34,945 nt of DNA, from positions 1 to 34,945 of the forward strand of contig JANYCR010000200.1 in the NCBI GenBank assembly GCA_025360185.1. The letters run 5' to 3'. The DNA comes from Leptospiraceae bacterium. GTDB lineage: Bacteria; Spirochaetota; Leptospiria; Leptospirales; Leptospiraceae. Within the stretch, counting starts at the first letter, position 1; each line of letters begins with the position of its first letter. A program made the translations under genes and the position numbers. Below are positions 17,297 through 25,756 of this stretch, in pieces. The notes under the pieces were generated by a model, which worked only from the letters and a program-made list of their open reading frames with translations, searched no databases and was not told where the DNA came from.

Positions 17297-18076
17297 ATGG
17301 AATTTATTACAACGGAAATCAGAAATCAAGTATTACTCATTGGTCTAAATCGAGCCGATGCAAGTAACGCTTTTAATGTGCAAATGCTTATGGAACTAAG
17401 CACAGCCATTACTGACTATGAGGCTAACCCAGGTTTGCGCTGTGCGGTTATTTTTGCTCACGGAAAGCATTTCACTGTTGGGCTACAACTAGATGAAGTA
17501 AGAGAATGGATTTTACAGAATGGGAAAATAGCTTATCCCGAAGGTCAGCTTGACCCGTTTGGATTGAATACTCGCCGTAGAACAAAACCACTAGTAACCG
17601 CTATCCAGGGGTTTTGTTTTACGCTTGGAATTGAATTAGCTCTTGCAAGCGATATTCGTATTGCCGCAAAGAGTGCTCGTTTTACGCAAGCCGAAGTCCA
17701 AAGGGGAATTGCTCCCTTTGGAGGTGCCACATTTAGAATGGTTGAACAATTTGGTTGGGGAAATGCAATGCGTTACCTATTAACCGGTGATGTATTCGGC
17801 GCTGAAGAAGCATTTCGGATAGGTCTTGTCCAAGAAATAGTCGAAGCCAAAACTCTTCTTGATAGAGCCATTCAAATTGCCGAGACAGTAGCGGCTAACG
17901 CACCCCTCGGTATAAAGGCAACTCTAGAAAGCGGCTTTACCTATTTGGATGAACTCGAAAAACGAGTCGGTGCAGATATTCAAAAGCGGGTAATCGAGCT
18001 TATGTCCACAGAAGACGGAGCAGAAGGTGTAAAATCATTCCAGGAGAAGAGAAAAGCTAAGTATACGGGGAAGTAA
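17297..18076 (+). CDS. Enoyl-CoA hydratase/isomerase (crotonase) family protein
   Basis: A 259-residue protein with the crotonase fold. The oxyanion-hole segments are GKHFTVGLQL (about 56-65) and QGFCFTLGIELALASD (about 104-119). The two glutamates used by hydratases are present at Glu113 (…GIELAL) and Glu133 (QAEVQRGIAPFGG). The first half is slightly atypical: FTVGLQL replaces the usual FCAGADL, and GFCFTLG replaces GxxxGGG. The substrate may therefore differ from short-chain enoyl-CoA. It is encoded 3 nt after the propeller gene and followed by a hairpin terminator, so it ends its operon. A side role in fatty-acid or branched-chain acyl-CoA metabolism is likely. Confidence 0.88.
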   Translation: MEFITTEIRNQVLLIGLNRADASNAFNVQMLMELSTAITDYEANPGLRCAVIFAHGKHFTVGLQLDEVREWILQNGKIAYPEGQLDPFGLNTRRRTKPLVTAIQGFCFTLGIELALASDIRIAAKSARFTQAEVQRGIAPFGGATFRMVEQFGWGNAMRYLLTGDVFGAEEAFRIGLVQEIVEAKTLLDRAIQIAETVAANAPLGIKATLESGFTYLDELEKRVGADIQKRVIELMSTEDGAEGVKSFQEKRKAKYTGK

Positions 18077-18084
18077 GCAATAGA

Positions 18085-18137
18085 GCAATAGGTAATATCC
18101 GCAGATAAGGATTTCACCTATTGCAATCATTTTATTT
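18085..18137 (+). terminator. Intrinsic-terminator-like hairpin after the crotonase gene
   Basis: GCAATAGGT (18085-18093) pairs perfectly with ACCTATTGC (18116-18124), and the loop contains a smaller ATCC/GGAT pairing. A T-rich run (CATTTTATTTTTG) follows within a few bases. It lies just downstream of the crotonase stop on the plus strand. Confidence 0.55.
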
Positions 18138-18158
18138 TTGTGAGATAATTTTATCATT

Positions 18159-19181
18159 ATGATAAAATTAAAATTTTCATTACTTTGCCTTTTCCTACTT
18201 CTATTTTTTTTAAATTGTAAATACTATCTCATTCGAGATACTACTCCCTATGAATTGAATAAAGAGCAAATGAATTTTTTAAAGTCTAAGAAATTTGCAT
18301 TAGTTGGATTCTATCCGTTTGATTTTACTCGCGATGGTAGACATGCGGGAAGAATTTATGAATCTGACGATCCCAAAATTCCTTGTTCTTATTTTGAAAG
18401 TTCCGATGAGAAAAAAAGAAATTTAGCGGTTTATAATTGCATCACGAAGTTTATAAATGAAGATACGAAAAAACCTGATCTCGATTTAGACAAAAAAATT
18501 AATCTAAAAACTTTTATATCACGTGGCGCTCAAGAGTATATTATTCCAGCTTTTATTGATTATGATTCTTCTACTGCCAAGTATTTTACTCCAGGTAAGA
18601 GCACAAATCAACTTCAAGAAAATGAAAAGCAATCAAATATTTCAAAAGAGAATCTTAGAAATTTTTTGATAACTTTTCTTTCTACCGTCAGACACTCAGG
18701 ACTAAGAGAAGCAGAGTCTTTTTTAAAATTGGAATATGCAAGCTATAACAAGAATTGTGATTGCTTGAACAACGAAATTTTTTTTCAGCGGGTAACGAGA
18801 ATTCAACTCAAAAATTTTGATGTGGATTATTGGGTGATTGCGCAGCATCGTCAATTGCAACCTTATTCATTGGATGCAATTGAGGGGAACAGTTTTAGCT
18901 CCTGGAAGCAACTTTCGATTATTCCTGCTTACTTTACTTTTTCAACATTTCCTATGATAGGGGATAATCCCTTTGAATCTAAATTTTATATTTATGATAG
19001 GCATCTAAACTTAATTAAGACATTTGTATTCCAGAATAGAGTAAATTTTATGCAGGGATGGTGGACTGGATTCTTAAATGAATATAGCAAACATAAAAAT
19101 ATTATCTCCCCTGCCTCAGTCTTTGAACCAGACATAAAAAAACTCGCTAAAGAAATTTATACAATGATAAAAGAGAATTAA
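18159..19181 (+). CDS. Hypothetical lipoprotein, 340 residues
   Basis: Leader MIKLKFSLLCLFLLLFFLNC gives a lipobox with Asn before Cys20, in the spirochaete style. The mature protein is about 320 residues, with FALVGFYPFDFTRDGRHAG near the N-terminus and a Cys pair (YNKNCDCLNNE) in the middle. A long helical C-terminus follows. I recognise no family. It stands alone between a terminator and a 260-base gap. Its AT-rich composition matches the chromosome. Confidence 0.75.
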   Translation: MIKLKFSLLCLFLLLFFLNCKYYLIRDTTPYELNKEQMNFLKSKKFALVGFYPFDFTRDGRHAGRIYESDDPKIPCSYFESSDEKKRNLAVYNCITKFINEDTKKPDLDLDKKINLKTFISRGAQEYIIPAFIDYDSSTAKYFTPGKSTNQLQENEKQSNISKENLRNFLITFLSTVRHSGLREAESFLKLEYASYNKNCDCLNNEIFFQRVTRIQLKNFDVDYWVIAQHRQLQPYSLDAIEGNSFSSWKQLSIIPAYFTFSTFPMIGDNPFESKFYIYDRHLNLIKTFVFQNRVNFMQGWWTGFLNEYSKHKNIISPASVFEPDIKKLAKEIYTMIKEN

Positions 19182-19441
19182 GTTTCTCTAAGACAAACTA
19201 GCTGAGTTTATAACTACAGAACTGAATGTGGATACTCTCTCCAATACTATTCCTATGAAATTTTATGAGTAAAGCTACCAACTCTAAAGACATCCTGCTC
19301 CGAACAGTTTTGTGTCGTTCTTCAAATCCATTTATGAAAAATCTCCCCGGTTTAGATCCTGCCTTTTCTTTTCTACTGGAAATCTAAGTCATAAAATAAT
19401 ACATTGTATCCGATTAGATATATATGAGGAAAAAATAAGCA
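19182..19441. other. Intergenic gap with one short ORF
   Basis: The 260-base region holds an in-frame 40-codon stretch from ATG 19265 to TAA 19387 (MSKATNSKDILLRTVLCRSS…). It has no convincing ribosome site and no recognisable domain, so I do not call it a gene. No strong hairpin was seen. The promoter of the following gene should lie in the last 60 bases, which are AT-rich. Confidence 0.3.
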
Positions 19442-21196
19442 GTGATATTAAAAAGAGACAAATTTAGAAATAAAATCATCGGTTTGGGTTGGCTTGGTAT
19501 TGCGGGCTTTCTTTTTTGGGCAAATGTCTATTCTTTATTTTCGAATCATCGCGAAAGCAATCGCACCCATTCCTCCGGACTTGATCTTATAACTGAGCTT
19601 CCTGCTAGAACATCGTTTGGCGATGATCTAATCACCGAACAAGAATTTCATGATCCTTTATTTCCGCACAGACGTATTCCGATGATCTCCCGTGGAATTT
19701 TTGCCTCTCCCGATCCTGATGGACTAGTAGATATTGATAACATAAAAACTCCTCGAGCTAGATTAGAAAAAGATTTTCTCGGGCAAGGATATGAAGACGA
19801 CTTATCTATGTTAGCCGGTGAAGCTCATTTCGGTAATTGTTTAAACGGAGTATTCACCATGAACTACGATGGTTTTAATTGTTGTTGTGCCTATGCAACT
19901 GAAAGCTGTCAGGGCTTAGCACGGTTATCCTTTGGATTTCCTGCTTTGCCTGTTGATGAAAATGGCACTCATGGACCGCTACCGGGTTATGTTAGAGCAG
20001 TAATAGATGCACGCTGGTTTCGTTCAACTATCCCCAATACACAAAACAAAAATCGCTCTCTTAATAAAAAAGTGGATTTTGGTAGCAATGAATTTCAAAG
20101 CGCAATTAAATTTCTTCCGAATTATTTACAATGGCGTTATATCATGAACCCAAACTTCGATCCGAATAGCGAGCAGCCAGAAGGATTAAAGAATTTAATT
20201 TCTTACTGTAAGGGTAATGTCGGTTTTGCTCCAACTGAGGATACTGGTGAAAGAAACCCTAGACAGGCTTTAATTCCCAATCCAAATGATCCATTGGGTA
20301 AAGATTTTAAAGTATTTCTTCCTAAAGACACTCCTAATGGAAGTCCAAATTGGGCACCAAACCCGAGAACGGCTTTTGATACCTGTGTTCGTCCGTATGA
20401 TACTAAGGATGTTGCCGGCAGACGCGTATATTCCGCTGAAATACACGATGCCTATGCTATTGCAGATGACTTTTGTTATAATAAACTCGCCCCGGTTCCT
20501 CATATGTCAAACAATGGTATTTTTAAAGATAAAACAGGACGTCATACGAGATGGAATCAGTGGGCAGAGAGATATGAAATCTTTGGAGTAGACACAAAAA
20601 CAAAAGAACCCTTCGATCATCGCTTTAAAATAAAACATAGTAATACATATTTCCATTACCGTGCAAGTCTACCCTCTGTTAACCGCTATGGGTACGAATT
20701 CAATTGTGTTCTAGAAGTAGCGAGACCTTTTGACTTAGAAGTAAGACATGTAGATCCCTGCCCACCCTTAATTCCCTATAGTAACCATGGTGAAGCGCCT
20801 GATTCAAAACGCTGTATTCAATCAGAAGGCTATGAATACCAAGACGCTCACTATGCCTATGGACCGGTTTATGTAAAGAGCGATCCTCTAAAACCAGATA
20901 CTTTACGTCTTGCAACTAATAGCGAATATCCTCCTGGTAAGCAACCGGGTCACTTCGGGGAATCAGGCACTCCTAATATGAATTGTGTCGATGCAAAACG
21001 AAAATGCATGCGCCATGATAAATGGACAAATAAATGTAAACCAGATGGAACAAACTCCGGTGATGCAAGCGTGATTTTTCCTCACGAAGAAGAAGCAAAG
21101 GTGCATGCATGGGAGAACAACAATATTCCAAAGCATGAACATAATAAATGTAAACCGCTAGAATGGGATTTCTTTGCAAAACAATACGAACGGTAG
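19442..21196 (+). CDS. Cysteine-rich exported protein of unknown function
   Basis: A 584-residue protein that begins with GTG at 19442; GAGG lies about 14 nt upstream. A single hydrophobic segment (about 14-31, LGWLGIAGFLFWANVYSLF) acts as signal anchor or uncleaved leader, so most of the protein is extracytoplasmic. It has about 15 Cys, including a dense group, FNCCCAYATESC (near residue 150), and spaced single Cys such as SYCKG, DTCVRP, DFCYN, DPCPP and MNCVDAKRKCM. These imply several disulphides. The C-terminal third is rich in His, Asp and Lys (HEEEAKVHAWENNNIPKHEH). No family is recognised. The two following genes lie close on the same strand and may be co-transcribed. Confidence 0.75.
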   Translation: MILKRDKFRNKIIGLGWLGIAGFLFWANVYSLFSNHRESNRTHSSGLDLITELPARTSFGDDLITEQEFHDPLFPHRRIPMISRGIFASPDPDGLVDIDNIKTPRARLEKDFLGQGYEDDLSMLAGEAHFGNCLNGVFTMNYDGFNCCCAYATESCQGLARLSFGFPALPVDENGTHGPLPGYVRAVIDARWFRSTIPNTQNKNRSLNKKVDFGSNEFQSAIKFLPNYLQWRYIMNPNFDPNSEQPEGLKNLISYCKGNVGFAPTEDTGERNPRQALIPNPNDPLGKDFKVFLPKDTPNGSPNWAPNPRTAFDTCVRPYDTKDVAGRRVYSAEIHDAYAIADDFCYNKLAPVPHMSNNGIFKDKTGRHTRWNQWAERYEIFGVDTKTKEPFDHRFKIKHSNTYFHYRASLPSVNRYGYEFNCVLEVARPFDLEVRHVDPCPPLIPYSNHGEAPDSKRCIQSEGYEYQDAHYAYGPVYVKSDPLKPDTLRLATNSEYPPGKQPGHFGESGTPNMNCVDAKRKCMRHDKWTNKCKPDGTNSGDASVIFPHEEEAKVHAWENNNIPKHEHNKCKPLEWDFFAKQYER

Positions 21197-21255
21197 CTCT
21201 AAGGTAAGGGATTTTGCTTGAGTAAACGGCTTTAAATAGCGAGAATAGAAGTAAT

Positions 21256-22668
21256 ATGAACAAATACACTTCTCTCATTCCACTCCTTTATCCATTCAAT
21301 TTAGAGGGAAACTCTTGGTTTGCTACGCTTTATAAAAACTTAATCTTATCCGTATTTTTAGAAAATCCGGGTAGAACATTTAACAGTGATGAGCTTTTAA
21401 ATTTCTTATTCAAAAACTATTCCTTAAAAGTAGTCAATATTCCTGAATTTAATGAGATACTCGAGATTCTCACGAAGGAAGATGCAACCTTAATTCCACA
21501 GCTCGAAAAGTTTGCGATGAATCCAAGCAAGCTAGTAGAGATGGAAGATTTCTATGTAAAAGTTTTAGGGATTGACGACCAAGAAGATGGGCAAACGAGA
21601 GTGGATTATGAAGAAAGCCTCAGAGCCTATGCCTCAATTGATGCAGAAGGACTTGTATGGAAATCTTTTTACGATGATTTGTTTATTCCCCTTATATACC
21701 ATTTTTATATTCGCCTTACTAATCCAAACTATAAAACAGAAAAAGAGCTTTTGCAATCTTATAAAACGTTCATGGGAAAATTTCCTCAGAATAAAGAAGA
21801 GATTCATGAAATCGTTACAAAGTTCTTACTCAAGAAAAGTTCCTCTTTTTTTAAAAAGCATTTAATTGCATGTATCTTCTTTGAATCCGTCAACGGAGAT
21901 TTAAAAGATTATGACTCGATCATGAAATTACTCGAACATCCGGATAATCTCGATTTGTTCCTAGAAAGAAATGTATTATATTTCATGGAAATCATGCTCA
22001 CCATGTATTCTATTGAAGATCGTTTAAAATCTTCTACAGCGTCTATCGCATCTTTACTTTTTGAAGATTCCTTTTCGCGTAATCTTCATTATACCGACAT
22101 CGCAAATAAACAAAATGAATTTTTTAAGAAAAATCTAAGAGCAGAATCTTCTAGCATTTTAGATTCAGTAAAAACCGAAAATGAATCTTTGAAATCAGGA
22201 TTTGAAATTCTAAAAAATGAAATTGCCCAGATGACAGGAAAGCTAGAAAACCTAAAAGAGAATTTTACAAAACAATCTAAATTCATTTTAAAAGTTCAAA
22301 CTAGTGTTGAGGAAAAAATAAAAGAGCACACAGAAAATTCTGTAAATAACCTTAAAAATCGGAATGTAGAAATTATAAACAAGATCACAGAGCTTTCCAT
22401 GGTTTTTGTTCCGGTGGCTATTGTATTATTATCCGCCGTGTTTTATTTAATCCCCGAATACATTCTATTTGCCGCTATTGGCATCGTATCTATTTATCTT
22501 ATTCGACTTTCGTTTTACCTATTCGAAATTCATTTAGATAAAAAACTCATTTCGTATTTCAAGAATGAAATAAAACAATTCGAAAAGAACTCATCGCAAG
22601 AAGAAACAGCCGCGCATATTACTATTCCCCAAACTTCCGAATTACAAGCCATTGAACTTGCCAAATAA
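21256..22668 (+). CDS. Coiled-coil protein with two C-terminal membrane helices
   Basis: A 470-residue protein. The first ~280 residues are soluble and helical, with no recognised domain. Residues about 285-370 form a probable coiled coil (SVKTENESLKSGFEILKNEI, MTGKLENLKENFTKQ). Two adjacent hydrophobic helices follow at about 378-420 (MVFVPVAIVLLSAVFYLIPE and ILFAAIGIVSIYLIRLSFYL), then a short charged tail. This topology resembles membrane-tethered structural or sensing proteins, but no function can be given. The next gene starts 18 nt downstream and is probably in the same operon. Confidence 0.75.
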   Translation: MNKYTSLIPLLYPFNLEGNSWFATLYKNLILSVFLENPGRTFNSDELLNFLFKNYSLKVVNIPEFNEILEILTKEDATLIPQLEKFAMNPSKLVEMEDFYVKVLGIDDQEDGQTRVDYEESLRAYASIDAEGLVWKSFYDDLFIPLIYHFYIRLTNPNYKTEKELLQSYKTFMGKFPQNKEEIHEIVTKFLLKKSSSFFKKHLIACIFFESVNGDLKDYDSIMKLLEHPDNLDLFLERNVLYFMEIMLTMYSIEDRLKSSTASIASLLFEDSFSRNLHYTDIANKQNEFFKKNLRAESSSILDSVKTENESLKSGFEILKNEIAQMTGKLENLKENFTKQSKFILKVQTSVEEKIKEHTENSVNNLKNRNVEIINKITELSMVFVPVAIVLLSAVFYLIPEYILFAAIGIVSIYLIRLSFYLFEIHLDKKLISYFKNEIKQFEKNSSQEETAAHITIPQTSELQAIELAK

Positions 22669-22686
22669 AATTTCTTAGAGGTATAT

Positions 22687-23193
22687 ATGTTTCTATTAGC
22701 TTTTTTACCAATACTCATCATTTTAGGAATTATCGCCTACCTTGTTTTTATGGGAGCCTTTCTTCCTGTTCCCATCGAAGAAAAAACAGTTGGACCTTTT
22801 CGTTTTCTATATAAAGAAATCAATGCCAAAGACTATTCTCTTGTTGGTAAAACAACGACAGAAATAGCTGAATTTTTAAAGCAGTATAGCTTCTCAAATC
22901 AAAAGCCATTCCAAATTTTCTATCCTGATGAAGAAAAACGACTCGCCGAAGTGGGTTTCATTGTAGAGGAAAATCCTATAAATATTGAAAGTCTCAAATT
23001 TAAGACTGTTCCCGCAATGCTCTGCCTAACAACGAGTTTTCCCTGGCGCAATTCCTTCTCTTTTATATTTGGTTTTATGAAAGTTGACCCTGCTCTTAAA
23101 AACTATCGCGATTCTAAAAATCTGAAAAAAACTGAGGCTATGGTTCTGCTAGATGAGGATACTATCTATTATATGCAAAGAGTGGAGAAGTAG
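22687..23193 (+). CDS. Membrane-anchored GyrI-like (TEX264-like) domain protein
   Basis: A 168-residue protein with GAGG directly upstream of the ATG. An N-terminal helix (FLLAFLPILIILGIIAYLVF) anchors a single domain that opens VGPFRFLYKEINAKDYSLVG. It continues with a conserved-looking FQIFYPDEEKRLAEVGFIV. This pattern (V-G-P-F … Y-D-x-P … E-V-G-F) fits the GyrI-like/SOUL small-molecule-binding fold, and the N-anchor plus GyrI arrangement is that of eukaryotic TEX264. The ligand is unknown. The family assignment rests on pattern memory and should be treated as moderate. It is linked to the coiled-coil gene upstream and is convergent with the SH3b lipoprotein gene. Confidence 0.65.
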   Translation: MFLLAFLPILIILGIIAYLVFMGAFLPVPIEEKTVGPFRFLYKEINAKDYSLVGKTTTEIAEFLKQYSFSNQKPFQIFYPDEEKRLAEVGFIVEENPINIESLKFKTVPAMLCLTTSFPWRNSFSFIFGFMKVDPALKNYRDSKNLKKTEAMVLLDEDTIYYMQRVEK

Positions 23194-23205
23194 AAAATCA
23201 AATAT

Positions 23206-24030
23206 TTAATCCAAATACATTGTCAACCGAATCGTTTTTACTTTTTGGTTTTCTAGTTGAAAATGAATTGTATTTGGATAACCAGTAGGACATTCATCTG
23301 ACCTAGGAATACAAGTAAGGTAAGAGAATTGATCTTTAGACATATAAAAAGGAGTTTCAAATTCCAATTCTAAATCCTGCAAATCAGACCCGATTTGTAT
23401 CGCTTTATTTTTTAACTTTTCAGAAGTAAAGAAAGTCATATCAAACAAAAATTGATCAATGAAAATCAATCTAAAATCTGGATAGGTAACTTCAATGAAA
23501 CTATTAAACCCGCCATGGGGATTTGATCCTTTAAATTTGACTTCATTAGTTGGTTTTCCGAATTCAAAAATGAATTGCTTATAACTCTTCTGTGACATAT
23601 TGGTATCAAAGTATTTGCGAAGCTTTTTAAAATTTGCATGCGATTGTGGAACCTTAGAGCTTGCCTGAATAGCTTTACTGACTGCAATTTCTTGCTCTGT
23701 GAAATTCAAATATTTCCCAAAAAGCCAACCCGTTTTGTTTTTAAATTGCGTCTTATACCAATAATCCTCATGACTAGCAATGTTTTCTTTTTCCGTAGTT
23801 TTCTCTGTCGCAAATACAATATAATTTTCAGGAATGGAATCTATCACTTTACTATTTATATCTGGGCTCTCTCTTAGATTTAGAATTGGTTTTGCCATTA
23901 CCCTGGCAGGTGTTGGGGTAAATTCCTCTTTGTCTACATGATTAATTTCTTGCACTTCCACTTTTTTGGGCGCACTCAAGCAATTTGCAAAAAACAATGT
24001 AAGCAATAATTTATAAACAAAGTATTTCAT
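23206..24030 (-). CDS. SH3b-domain lipoprotein
   Basis: A 274-residue protein. Leader MKYFVYKLLLTLFFANC has its lipobox at Cys17 (Ala-Asn-Cys). Residues about 45-110 form a bacterial SH3 domain: AKPILNLRESPDINSKVIDS … DYWYKTQFKNKTGWLFGKYL, the N-L-R-x-x-P and G-W-x-x-x-x-Y-L lines of SH3b. The rest (about 120-274) is an unassigned domain with two Cys (LTCIPRSDECP). Such proteins usually bind peptidoglycan or stay near it. The gene follows the HEAT/SH3-like gene on the same strand but is separated from it by a terminator, so it has its own promoter. Confidence 0.82.
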   Translation of the reverse strand: MKYFVYKLLLTLFFANCLSAPKKVEVQEINHVDKEEFTPTPARVMAKPILNLRESPDINSKVIDSIPENYIVFATEKTTEKENIASHEDYWYKTQFKNKTGWLFGKYLNFTEQEIAVSKAIQASSKVPQSHANFKKLRKYFDTNMSQKSYKQFIFEFGKPTNEVKFKGSNPHGGFNSFIEVTYPDFRLIFIDQFLFDMTFFTSEKLKNKAIQIGSDLQDLELEFETPFYMSKDQFSYLTCIPRSDECPTGYPNTIHFQLENQKVKTIRLTMYLD

Positions 24031-24113
24031 AAGGTTTAGTATATAGGCGTAAGTTTAACTTTTTAGTAAATAATTTTTATTTGATAAATTGCTTTATTAA
24101 GAGTATGAAATAA

Positions 24114-24143
24114 AAAAAGCCAGCGTTTGAATGCTGGCTTTTT
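24114..24143 (-). terminator. Strong intrinsic terminator
   Basis: An 11-bp perfect stem (24114-24124 / 24133-24143) encloses an 8-nt loop, with GCCAGC/GCTGGC at its core and A/T runs on both sides. It therefore works as a terminator in either direction. It lies 25 bases past the stop of the HEAT-repeat gene, which is transcribed leftward into it. Confidence 0.88.
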
Positions 24144-24168
24144 ATTAGAAATTAGAAAGTAAAAAGAC

Positions 24169-25653
24169 TTAGTCGTCTTCGTCCTCGTCTTCTTCATAAT
24201 AATCGCTGTCTTTAGGATCTTTCTTCGCAGGTGTCGGTTTTACATTTTTCTTTGGCTCAGGATTGATAGTAGTTTCCTTTGACATATCCTTTTCGTCTTC
24301 ATTGTCTTCGTCTGCATAGTCATCTTCCATACCTTTTTTAGCAGGGTTAGCAATGTTTACTACATTGATTTTTGCACCAAACACCCATCCTTCTACAATG
24401 CCCTTCTTAGAGCCTTCTTTATTTGTTACTGCTTGTAAGAGATAATATCTATCTTCTACGACAGCATTATTCATTTTTACTTTAAATCTCTTTTCGGTAA
24501 CTTTACGAATCTTCGCAACATCGGTGTTTGCTAAAACCAAGACCTTCTCTGAACTAGCTCTAGGCAATTTACGGATAGTCGCAGAATTTGTTTTAACTAC
24601 TGCATACTTTCCATAAGCTTTACGTAGATTTATTTCTCTTTGAATGATTGCTTGGTAGTTTTCATTTTTATTTGTTTGCATCATCTTCATTAGAAGAAGA
24701 GTAGCATTTAAAGTTTTCTTTTTGCTAATAGCAAAAATTACCTCTGGCTCAAGACCTGGATTTTCACCAATTGCTGTGCTCAATATATCTAAGCTTTCAG
24801 GAATCTTTGAGTTTCCAAGTCCACGAACAGCACCCGATTGATGCTCTTGCACATCCGATTTTAAAAATCTTCTGAGAGTTTCTAAATCATCTTTACGAGA
24901 AAAGTTTCCAAGACCATCTAGAGCGGCAGCAACTACATTCGGATCTCTAGAATTTAATCCCTGACGAATGATGATATCTCTTCCGAGGCTACTCTTAGTT
25001 TTGCCTAAACCCTTGAAGGATGCAATTTTAATATCTACATCAGACGATTTTGTTCCTTTGATAAAGTATTTGAGTGAAGTGCGAGAACCAATTTTTTCTA
25101 GAGCCTTGTAAGCATGTTGTCTTACTTCGTATGCGTCAGTGTCTATAGCTCGGTGAAGAGCCTTCGCACCACGACCCATACGACCTAAAGCACGAGCAGC
25201 TTCGGATCTTACTTCAGGGATGGGGTTAGTAAGTAAAATCCTAGCTATTTGTTTGATAGAGTTTTTATTATTTTTGGCTTCGCTTTGTTCGATTGCCTTT
25301 AAGCCTTCTTTCGTTAGAAGTTTTTGCTTTTCCGGATCCATATCTTCATAGGAAGGTGCAGCAAATTGACTATTATTCGCAGGGATATTTGGTTTATAAG
25401 TGCTATTTGTTTTTTTGGGAAATTTAGGATTGTTCTTCGGATTGATTCCAGAGTTAGCAGAAATATCGTCAATGTCCAAGTCATCATCCGCGCTCTCTAC
25501 ATCTTCTAAACTTTTTGCGAGTAGATTTTCGTATGTATCAGAAAGTTGTTCTAAATCGGTATTCTCGACGGGGGCTGCTATTTTTTTCCCATCTTCAGCT
25601 AAAAGAGAAAAAAAAGATAAACCTAAAATTAAAATGATTGATTTGAAATTCAT
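24169..25653 (-). CDS. Exported HEAT-repeat protein with SH3-like domain and acidic tail
   Basis: A 494-residue protein preceded by AGGGGTG seven bases before the ATG. A leader (MNFKSIILILGLSFFSLLAE) is followed by an acidic linker. Tandem HEAT/PBS-lyase-type repeats then run from about residue 130 to 335: PEVRSEAARALGRMGRG, YEVRQHAYKALEKIG, VDIKIASFKGLGKT and PNVVAAALDGLGNF. An SH3-like segment follows (about 350-430; VVKTNSATIRKLPRASSEKV … GWVFGAKI). The protein ends in a very acidic, Lys/Pro-containing tail (YYEEDEDEDD). It is probably a periplasmic or envelope scaffold that binds other proteins. It is divergent from hflX and sits in an envelope-protein neighbourhood. Confidence 0.82.
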   Translation of the reverse strand: MNFKSIILILGLSFFSLLAEDGKKIAAPVENTDLEQLSDTYENLLAKSLEDVESADDDLDIDDISANSGINPKNNPKFPKKTNSTYKPNIPANNSQFAAPSYEDMDPEKQKLLTKEGLKAIEQSEAKNNKNSIKQIARILLTNPIPEVRSEAARALGRMGRGAKALHRAIDTDAYEVRQHAYKALEKIGSRTSLKYFIKGTKSSDVDIKIASFKGLGKTKSSLGRDIIIRQGLNSRDPNVVAAALDGLGNFSRKDDLETLRRFLKSDVQEHQSGAVRGLGNSKIPESLDILSTAIGENPGLEPEVIFAISKKKTLNATLLLMKMMQTNKNENYQAIIQREINLRKAYGKYAVVKTNSATIRKLPRASSEKVLVLANTDVAKIRKVTEKRFKVKMNNAVVEDRYYLLQAVTNKEGSKKGIVEGWVFGAKINVVNIANPAKKGMEDDYADEDNEDEKDMSKETTINPEPKKNVKPTPAKKDPKDSDYYEEDEDEDD

Positions 25654-25756
25654 AGAATTACACCCCTGATAATAGCTATTTTTATATTAGTAAATATATT
25701 ATCATTATTTTTCATACCATTATTTTTTGGAAATTATTTTTTTTTAAGGAGTTACT

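Noticed and set aside
19265-19387. 40-codon ORF in the gap before the Cys-rich gene
   Set aside because: No ribosome site and no similarity that I can recognise; kept only as a remark in the intergenic entry.
25667-25706. GATAATA … TATTATC dyad in the HEAT/hflX divergent region
   Set aside because: The surrounding sequence is almost pure A/T, so such a dyad is expected by chance.
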